Positions 6,892-12,524 of a stretch of 16,665 bases of DNA are shown one piece after another (the stretch's first letter is position 1; every line of letters begins with the position of its first letter). The position numbers and the translations under genes were made by a program. The stretch lies in contig JAEYQX010000173.1 in assembly GCA_023409795.1 (NCBI GenBank), forward strand, positions 1-16,665. Direction: 5' to 3'. The DNA is from Pseudomonadota bacterium. GTDB lineage: Bacteria; Pseudomonadota; Alphaproteobacteria; Caulobacterales; Caulobacteraceae. The notes beneath the pieces were generated by a model. That model saw only the letters and a program-made list of their open reading frames with translations. It was not told the DNA's origin and did no database searches.

Positions 6892-9800
6892 TCAGAAGCG
6901 GAAGCTGGCCCGCAGCAGCAGGGTGTAGCGGACGTAGTCCTCCAGCAGTTCGGCATCGCCGGTGATGGCCAGCATGCCCAGGTCGTTGCCGACGTTGAGC
7001 CTGAAGCCCAGGATCGGGCCGCCGCCCTCGATCGAGGCCGGGTCGATCGTGAAGGTGTCGCCGCCCGAGGCGAAGCGGGCAATCGTGCGGCCTGCGTCGA
7101 CCGAGAAGTTCTGGCGCCAGCCCAGGCGGATTTCCGGCCGCAGCCAGCTGTTCTCGCCCATGCCATAGCCGATGTTGACCGCGGCAACGCCCGAGAAGAT
7201 GTGGCCGTCGCGTTCCTCGATATCGAGGTCGAAGCCGTCGCCGCCGCCTTGTTCGCTGCGGGCATCCTCGCTCAGCGAGAAATATTCGGCATAGATTTCG
7301 GGGCGCACGTTCAGGCGGCCGAAATGCTGCTCATACGAAGCGCCACCGGCGGCCGACAGGCTGAGGCCGTGCCATTCGGAGGTGTTGGCCAGGTGGACGC
7401 CGTCGGTCACCAGCTTGCGCTTGGCTTCGAACGAGGCATAGCCGGCACCGGCACGGGCCCAGGTCGTCCAGCGCTGGCCCTGGGCGCGCCAGTAGAGGCC
7501 CAGTTCAAGCAGGCTGGCCGACAGGACTTCCTCGGCCACCGATTCGGGGTCTTCCAGGTCGGACGAGGTGAAGGCGGCGCTGACGCCGATGGCACCCAGG
7601 CCGGTTCCCTTCTCGACGCCGCCGGCCACGCCAAAGCCTTCCGAGCGGAAGCCATAGGTGTCGGTCTTGTCCTTGTCGGCGTAGAAGTTGATTTCCTGCA
7701 GCCAGGCGCTGGTTTCGCCCGGTTGTGCCGAGGCATTGCGCCCGGTCAGGGCGCGGGTCACGGCATCCACGCCGCTGGCCAGCGACAGCAGCGGACCGCC
7801 CGAGTGATCGGGCAGCATCTGCTCGTAGACGTCGAAGAATTCCTCGCGGCTGACCTTGCTCAGGATGGCGTTGCGGACGACTTCGTTATCGGCCAGGCCC
7901 TGATAGAGGACGTCATAGGCATCGGCCTCGGCCTTGATCATGCCGGCTTCCTCGGCCGTGCGACGGCGGGCGTCGATGAAAAGCTCGCCAGCGGCGACAT
8001 CAGCGCCGTGCTCGACAACGAAGGCATAGGGCGAGTTGGCCTGGACCGTGTCGCTGTCGATCGCACCCAGGTTCAGGGTGTCGGCGTCGATGATGGTGAA
8101 GCGGGTCGGATCGGTGATGATCGAGGTGAAGCGGACACCCAGGCCGGCACCGTCGGCGATATTGGCCGTGCCATTGACCTTGAAGCCACCATTGGTGCTG
8201 TTGGCGGGGTCGAGCGAGACGACCAGCTGGCCGTCCGTGCCAATGTTCAGGCCGGTGATATCGGTCACGCCCGACTGGCGCGCGTCCAGCGTGCCCTTCG
8301 AGATGTCGATGTCCAGCAGGCCGTCGCTGTTGGTGATGGCACCGGCCACCGCGGCTCCGCCGGAAATGGTCAGGCGGTCAGCGCCAGCGCCAAAGTCGAT
8401 GTCGCCGACGATGGCCCCGTTCTGGGCGTCGATGTGGTCGGCACCGGATCCCAGCTTGATCTGGCCCAGGATGGTGGGCTCGTCGCCATCGGCCACGCCG
8501 TCCCCGTCGGCGTCGGGGAAGTCCTCGCCGGCGGAGGCAATGCCGCGCTGGACCAGGGTGACGCCGGTCGTATTGCTGCTGACGTCGATGGCCACGGCCT
8601 TGCCGGTAATGGCATCGCCCTTGTCATTGGCCAGGACGTTGGCACCGATCACGCGCGTGTTGGTGATCGAGGACAGGGTGCCGCTGAGGTCCTGGATGGC
8701 GGTGGCATTGGCCACGCCCCCGTTCGCCGCAGCAGCAATGGTGCCATTGTTGGTCAGGGAGGTGAGGCTGGCTCCGGCGTCGATCTGGACGGCGGTCACC
8801 TGGCCGGCGCGGTCGCTGGTGCTGTTGGCGTTGATCATGGCACCAGTGGCGTTGACCAGGGTCGGGGTGTTGGCCCCGCTCTTCAGGGTGACGGCCGTCG
8901 CATCGGCATTGGCACCAATGGCGCTGATGGTGCCCGCATTGCGGATGCCGCCCGCGATATTGACGGCCTGGCCGCCATCGACGCCGATCTGGACAGCCTT
9001 GGCGTGGACGCCGTCATAGATGCCGCTGCCGGTGATCTGGCCGCGATTGATCAGGCCATAGGCCTCATCGCCGGTGCCAAGCGTGCCCAGGTTGACGGCA
9101 TTGGCGGTCGAGCCGATCTGCACGGCCGGGGCACCGCCCAGCGAGGTGATGGCTGCGGTGCTTTCGCTGACGTCCGGCACGCCGTCGCCGTCGCGGTCGG
9201 GGTCGTCGCGATTCTTGATGCCGTCGCCGTCATCATCCTCGTCGCCGTTCTTGATGTCGTCGCCGTCATCATCGCCCTCAAGCCCGAGGCGATAGGTGGG
9301 GGCGGTATCGAACACGAGGCCACCGCCCAGGTCGGCCGTCACGCTGACCGCAGGCCCGGCTTGCAGCAGGTCATCCTCGTCCAGGCGCTCCAGGAAGGGG
9401 ACGTTCGAGGGCGGTGTGCCCGTGGTGGGCAGGTTCTGCGGACGCGAGGCATAGCGATAGCCGCTGGCGGTCACCGTGCCTTGGATATTGGTGCGGCCGC
9501 TGACAGGGGCATCAATGGCCACGCCCACGGCATTCTCGCCGCGAGCCGTGACCGCGCCCAGGACATTGACGTCGCCGTCGACGGCACCCGTGACGCTGAT
9601 GGCCCGGGTGTCATTGCCGGTGACCGTGACATTGCCCAGGTTGGTCAGGTTGCCGACCAGATTGGACTCGACCGACAGGCCGCGCGAGTTGTTGCCCTCG
9701 ACCGTGATGGATCCGGAGCTTTCAACCAGCAGGTTGCCCGTGCGCCCGCCGGGACCGGTAATTCTGACGCCATAGCGATCCGTGCCCGAGGCGAGGGGAC

Positions 9801-10179
9801 CATCCAGGTCGCCGTCGTTGTCGGTGTCCTTATACTCGTCGATGTCGTCGGTGATCTTGATCGCGCCGCCAACCGTGACATTGCCCGCCGTGCCGCCGTT
9901 GACCAGGATCCCGGTGGCACCGTCAGCTGCCTTCTCCATCGTGATGGCGCTACCCGAGTCCAGATCAACGCTGTGGCTGGAGTCCACGGTAACGGCAGCG
10001 CCCGAGGTCACGGCGACCGATCCACCGCTGGCCAGGCGAATATTGTCAGGCGCGCTGCCGGTCGCAGTCGAGGTGGCAATGGGCGTGGTGCGGGCATTGG
10101 AGACCACAACCTCCGCGTAGGCCCCGGACGCGGCCATCAGGGGGGCGATCGCCACCGCGCTCGCAAGCAGAATACGCAT
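6892..10179 (-). CDS. Autotransporter with calcium-repeat-like passenger insertions
   Basis: This is a type Va secretion protein of 1095 residues. A signal peptide (MRILLASAVAIAPLMAASGAYA, cut probably after residue 22) is followed by a Gly/Ala/Thr/Asp-rich passenger with repeated strands of the type AVQIxxxxxxxxLxNNGTIxA (about 350-515), which suggests a beta-helix. The last 273 residues or so (from about 823) form the beta-barrel domain and end in Phe-Arg-Phe, as outer-membrane proteins do. Three Asp-rich stretches at 118-127, 302-338 and 553-567 follow the thrombospondin type 3 pattern DxDxDG, and GSGAD/GAGAD at 578-601 resemble RTX turns. No enzyme motif is visible, so an adhesin or surface-layer role is only a guess. 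The ATG at 10179 is used; an in-frame TTG directly before it (10182) has better spacing from GAGGGG and is possible. The gene stands alone, with its own terminator. Confidence 0.92.
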   Translation of the reverse strand: MRILLASAVAIAPLMAASGAYAEVVVSNARTTPIATSTATGSAPDNIRLASGGSVAVTSGAAVTVDSSHSVDLDSGSAITMEKAADGATGILVNGGTAGNVTVGGAIKITDDIDEYKDTDNDGDLDGPLASGTDRYGVRITGPGGRTGNLLVESSGSITVEGNNSRGLSVESNLVGNLTNLGNVTVTGNDTRAISVTGAVDGDVNVLGAVTARGENAVGVAIDAPVSGRTNIQGTVTASGYRYASRPQNLPTTGTPPSNVPFLERLDEDDLLQAGPAVSVTADLGGGLVFDTAPTYRLGLEGDDDGDDIKNGDEDDDGDGIKNRDDPDRDGDGVPDVSESTAAITSLGGAPAVQIGSTANAVNLGTLGTGDEAYGLINRGQITGSGIYDGVHAKAVQIGVDGGQAVNIAGGIRNAGTISAIGANADATAVTLKSGANTPTLVNATGAMINANSTSDRAGQVTAVQIDAGASLTSLTNNGTIAAAANGGVANATAIQDLSGTLSSITNTRVIGANVLANDKGDAITGKAVAIDVSSNTTGVTLVQRGIASAGEDFPDADGDGVADGDEPTILGQIKLGSGADHIDAQNGAIVGDIDFGAGADRLTISGGAAVAGAITNSDGLLDIDISKGTLDARQSGVTDITGLNIGTDGQLVVSLDPANSTNGGFKVNGTANIADGAGLGVRFTSIITDPTRFTIIDADTLNLGAIDSDTVQANSPYAFVVEHGADVAAGELFIDARRRTAEEAGMIKAEADAYDVLYQGLADNEVVRNAILSKVSREEFFDVYEQMLPDHSGGPLLSLASGVDAVTRALTGRNASAQPGETSAWLQEINFYADKDKTDTYGFRSEGFGVAGGVEKGTGLGAIGVSAAFTSSDLEDPESVAEEVLSASLLELGLYWRAQGQRWTTWARAGAGYASFEAKRKLVTDGVHLANTSEWHGLSLSAAGGASYEQHFGRLNVRPEIYAEYFSLSEDARSEQGGGDGFDLDIEERDGHIFSGVAAVNIGYGMGENSWLRPEIRLGWRQNFSVDAGRTIARFASGGDTFTIDPASIEGGGPILGFRLNVGNDLGMLAITGDAELLEDYVRYTLLLRASFRF

Positions 10180-10182
10180 CAA

Positions 10183-10475
10183 TTAATAACCCCTCGTGGA
10201 CAGGCGTAGAGCGACGTCAACGATCCTTAGCAGGCTCGAGGACACCATGCCCCAAGTTTCTCGAATTTGAGGCGAATACAAGGCGGGCCCTATCTAAGAC
10301 AAGCTGAACGGGAGATGAAGGCGCAAGACGCTTGCGGTCCAGCCTGATGCGCGCAAAGCATGGCAATAGATCACAAGGTCGTCAGGGATTCCAAAACGTG
10401 AGTTCAAAACCCCGTCGGCGCATCCAAATCCGCTCTTCCAGCATTGGGATGTCCACCACCTCAGGAACCCGCTGC
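10183..10475. other. Divergent intergenic region between autotransporter and glycosyltransferase genes
   Basis: About 290 bp are free of a convincing gene and must hold both promoters. On the minus strand GAGGGG (10189-10194) is the autotransporter ribosome site. On the same strand TTGTCT followed after 16 bases by TGTATT is a weak promoter match. On the + strand TTGAGG (10267-10272) followed after 18 bases by TATCTA (10291-10296) is an equally weak candidate for the glycosyltransferase. A + strand frame stays open from a TTG at 10332, but its Arg/Ser-rich translation does not look like a protein domain. No regulator site could be recognised. Confidence 0.5.
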
Positions 10476-11726
10476 ATGAGTCTGACTGACATTGACGTCC
10501 AAGAGAGCGAGCTTCGCCTTTTCCCCGGCCTGGATGAGGAAGTCTTTTCGACCCTGAGGGCGATGAAGGCGGCGGCCTCCCAGGACCGGCCGCGTCTTGT
10601 CGATACCACCATGCTGTTTGCCCCGCGCTCGGGCGGGGTGAAGCGCTATCTGATGTCCAAGAAGGCCTGGCTGGAAGCGAATCGCCCCGGTGTCGCCCAC
10701 AGCCTGGTGGTGCCCGGTGCCAAGCACAGGGCCGGAAGCGACGGCATCATCCAGATTCACTCAGCCAAGCTGCCTTTCGGCGATGGCTATCGCTGGCCAA
10801 CCTCGGCACGGCGCTGGGGAGCCTGGGTCGCTGCCCTCAATCCCGACATCATCGAGGCGGGCGACCCCTATGTGCCGGGCCAGGGCGCGCTGGAGGCGGG
10901 CCAGAGGGTCGGCTGCCCGGTCGTCGGCTTCTGCCACTCTGATCCGGCGGGCCTGGCGGCGCTTCACCTGGGTGAATGGGCCAAGAAGCCGGTCGAGAAA
11001 CGCTGGGCCCGGCTGTTCTCGCAGTTTGACCGCGTAGTTTCGCCCAGTCGCTTCATCGCCCGGCGCCTGGAGGGGGCCAATGTCGGCAACATCGTGATTC
11101 GGCCCCTGGGGGTCGAGGTCGATACCTTCCGGCCCGATCGCCGGGACCGCGAGGGCCTGCTGAAGAAGCTGGGGCTGTCATCCTCGACGCGACTGCTGTG
11201 CTTTGCCGGGCGTCCGGCAAAGGAAAAGAACGTCGATGTCCTGATTGATGCCGTCCAGAAACTGGGCGCGCCCTATCATCTGGTCCTGGTCGGGGCAGGG
11301 GCGGGGCTGCCGGTCGAGGAACACGTCACCAGCCTGGCCTATGAAAAGGATCCCCGCGCGGTGGCCCGGATCATCGCCAGCTGCGACGCCTTCGTGCACG
11401 CCAACGACAAGGAACCCTTTGGCCTGATCGTGCTGGAGGCCATGGCCTGTGGCCGCCCGGTCGTGGGCGTCAACTCGGGCGGCGTGGCCGAGACGGTGGA
11501 CGAGAGCGTGGGCCAGCTGGCGCGCTCGGCCGATCCTGATGACTATGCCGAGGCTATCGAAGCCCTGTTTGCCCGCGACATCGAGGCCCTGGGCCTGGCG
11601 GCACGCCAGAAGATGGTTGAGCAGTTTGCCTGGAACCGGGTGTTTGACGACCTGGGCATGCTCTATGCGGAGTTGAGCGGCCACAGCGCCTTTGCGACGC
11701 AGCAGGACAGCCAGCAGTTCAACTGA
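10476..11726 (+). CDS. Glycosyltransferase family 4-type enzyme
   Basis: This 416-residue protein has the two-domain GT-B layout of retaining glycosyltransferases that use nucleotide sugars. The N-terminal half contains the glycine-turn APRSGGVKRYL (about 49-59), and the second half holds the donor-binding features: FAGRPAKEKN at 243-252, EPFGLIVLE at 313-321 (the E-x7-E pair) and NSGGVAETV at 333-341. The sequence resembles the sulfoquinovosyl/mannosyl transferase group (SqdX, MgtA, PimB-like), but sugar and acceptor cannot be read from the sequence. No signal peptide or membrane segment is seen, so it probably acts on the cytoplasmic side of the membrane. The ATG at 10476 is preferred because CAGGA lies about nine bases upstream; an ATG at 10449 and a TTG at 10332 are in frame but lack good sites. 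No other sugar gene is nearby, so its pathway is unknown. Confidence 0.88.
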   Translation: MSLTDIDVQESELRLFPGLDEEVFSTLRAMKAAASQDRPRLVDTTMLFAPRSGGVKRYLMSKKAWLEANRPGVAHSLVVPGAKHRAGSDGIIQIHSAKLPFGDGYRWPTSARRWGAWVAALNPDIIEAGDPYVPGQGALEAGQRVGCPVVGFCHSDPAGLAALHLGEWAKKPVEKRWARLFSQFDRVVSPSRFIARRLEGANVGNIVIRPLGVEVDTFRPDRRDREGLLKKLGLSSSTRLLCFAGRPAKEKNVDVLIDAVQKLGAPYHLVLVGAGAGLPVEEHVTSLAYEKDPRAVARIIASCDAFVHANDKEPFGLIVLEAMACGRPVVGVNSGGVAETVDESVGQLARSADPDDYAEAIEALFARDIEALGLAARQKMVEQFAWNRVFDDLGMLYAELSGHSAFATQQDSQQFN

Positions 11727-11756
11727 CGCTCGTAAGAAGCAGATTGTTCTGGAAAT

Positions 11757-11768
11757 CCCCCGAGGGGG
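11757..11768. repeat. Short GC hairpin after the glycosyltransferase gene
   Basis: CCCCC-GA-GGGGG forms a compact, very stable hairpin (in practice four pairs and a CGAG loop) about 30 bp past the glycosyltransferase stop. No T tract follows on either strand, so it is not a classical intrinsic terminator, but it may slow polymerase or protect the 3' end. Confidence 0.45.
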
Positions 11769-11773
11769 GCGGG

Positions 11774-11811
11774 CGCGCCATTCTCTTGAAATGCTTGAAG
11801 AGAATGGCGCG
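11774..11811. repeat. Perfect 14-bp inverted repeat overlapping the tRNA-Asp 3' end
   Basis: CGCGCCATTCTCTT (11774-11787) and AAGAGAATGGCGCG (11798-11811) are exact reverse complements around a 10-base loop. The right arm covers the encoded CCA, the discriminator base and the first three bases of the acceptor 3' strand of the tRNA. In the precursor RNA the trailer could therefore pair with the tRNA 3' end and compete with the acceptor stem. No T run follows in either direction. It lies between the convergent glycosyltransferase and tRNA genes and could serve as a processing signal or a bidirectional stop. Confidence 0.85.
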
Positions 11812-11881
11812 AGTGACGGGGCTCGAACCCGCGACCTCCGGCGTGACAGGCCGGCACTCTAACCAACTGAGCTACACCCGC
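11805..11881 (-). tRNA. tRNA-Asp (anticodon GTC)
   Basis: Reading the minus strand, the 77-base sequence folds as a complete tRNA. The acceptor stem GCGGGTG pairs with CACTCGC (one G-T pair). The D arm contains AGCTCAGTTGGTTAGAGT. The anticodon stem CCGGC/GCCGG encloses the loop CTGTCAC with anticodon GTC. The T arm has the usual GGTTCGAGCC core. The discriminator base is G and CCA is encoded. All paired regions are intact, so the gene should be functional. Confidence 0.98.
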
Positions 11882-11886
11882 GTTCC

Positions 11887-11901
11887 CCTCGGCGTCCGAG
11901 G
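11887..11901 (-). other. Hairpin in the tRNA-Asp 5' leader
   Basis: CCTCGG and CCGAGG form a perfect 6-bp stem with a three-base loop (11893-11895), five bases before the mature 5' end of the tRNA. It would lie in the RNase P-cleaved leader and may keep the leader from misfolding with the tRNA. Confidence 0.5.
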
Positions 11902-11910
11902 AGGAGGCGG

Positions 11911-11939
11911 TGTTTAGGGGCGTCCTCCGGATCGGTCAA
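11911..11939 (-). promoter_or_regulatory. Promoter of tRNA-Asp
   Basis: On the minus strand TTGACC (11934-11939, five of six -35 positions) is followed after exactly 17 bases by TAAACA (11911-11916). This places the transcription start about 20-25 bases before the tRNA. It also resembles the Caulobacter housekeeping pattern TTGACGS with a CTAxA-type -10. Confidence 0.6.
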
Positions 11940-11981
11940 GCGCCTAAAAGCAGAAAACCGAAAAATCTTCAAAATCAGGCT

Positions 11982-12524
11982 CTAGCGCCCGCAATCAAGG
12001 CCATCGGCGTCGGGCGGCGTGGTGGCACCGGGCCCCAGGGCCTTCTGCATGAAGACAACATCGCGCCAGTCGTCGAACTTCCAGCCGGCTGCGCGAAAGA
12101 CCCCAACCGGCTCAAACCCAGCAGCGGCGTGCAGGGCGATGGAACCCTGGTTGGCGCTGTCACCGATGACGGCCACCATCTGTCGCAGGCCCATGGCCTC
12201 GCAGGCCCGGACCAGCGCCTTTAGCAGGGCCAGGCCGACGCCCCGGCCACGATGGTCGGGACTGACGTAAATCGAGTCCTCGACCAGGTAGCGATAGGCG
12301 GCGCGCAGGCGATAGGGGCCGGCATAGGCATAGCCTGCCACCTGTCCGTCGACCTCGGCGACCAGGACCGGCAGGCCCAGGGCGGCAGGTGCCGACAGGC
12401 GGGCCTGCATGTCAGCCGGGGCCGGGACGTCCAGCTCGAACGTCCCGGTGCCGTTGATCACGCTCTCGGCATAGATGGCCGTGACAGCGGCCAGATCGGC
12501 CTCTGCATAGGGGCGGATGATCAC
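11982..12524 (-). CDS. GNAT N-acetyltransferase, MnaT/phosphinothricin acetyltransferase type
   Basis: This 180-residue GCN5-related acetyltransferase transfers an acetyl group from acetyl-CoA to the amino group of a small molecule. The pattern IIRPYAEADLAAVTAIYAES, then NGTGTFE, VAEVDGQVAGYAYAGPYRLRAAYRYLVEDSIYV, HRGRGVG at 91-97 (the acetyl-CoA pyrophosphate loop), MVAVIGDSANQGSIALH and GWKFDDWRDVVFMQ is typical of the Bar/Pat and MnaT (YncA) group. Members act on phosphinothricin, methionine sulfone or sulfoximine; the natural substrate here is unknown. The GTG at 12524 is chosen because it starts exactly at the conserved IIRP and overlaps the oligopeptidase stop as GTGA. The open frame extends upstream only as a shadow of that gene. 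It is therefore probably co-translated with the peptidase. The C-terminal 15 residues past KALGPG are not conserved-looking. Confidence 0.9.
   Translation of the reverse strand: MIIRPYAEADLAAVTAIYAESVINGTGTFELDVPAPADMQARLSAPAALGLPVLVAEVDGQVAGYAYAGPYRLRAAYRYLVEDSIYVSPDHRGRGVGLALLKALVRACEAMGLRQMVAVIGDSANQGSIALHAAAGFEPVGVFRAAGWKFDDWRDVVFMQKALGPGATTPPDADGLDCGR

Noticed and set aside
9181..9275. GTCGCCGTC-type triplet repeats considered as a non-coding tandem repeat or CRISPR-like array
   Set aside because: The repeats are in frame with and explained by the Asp-rich DxDxDG units of the autotransporter, and there are no spacers.
6778..10209. Open frame of 1143 codons on the + strand opposite the autotransporter gene
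   Set aside because: It mirrors the autotransporter codon for codon, gives a Gly/Asp/Val-rich translation without domains, and has no ribosome site. The minus strand has a signal peptide, a barrel and a terminator, so this is a high-GC shadow.
11757..11811. Hairpins past the glycosyltransferase gene considered as a classical intrinsic terminator
   Set aside because: Neither the GC hairpin nor the 14-bp inverted repeat is followed by a T tract on either strand.
11805..11881. tRNA-Asp considered as the border of an integrated element
   Set aside because: No integrase gene and no direct copy of the tRNA 3' end was found in the window; the only repeat of it is the inverted one next to it.
11941..11981. 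A/T-rich stretch after the acetyltransferase gene considered as its terminator
   Set aside because: On the minus strand it has several T runs but no convincing stem in front of them, only a four-base GCCT/AGGC match at its ends.
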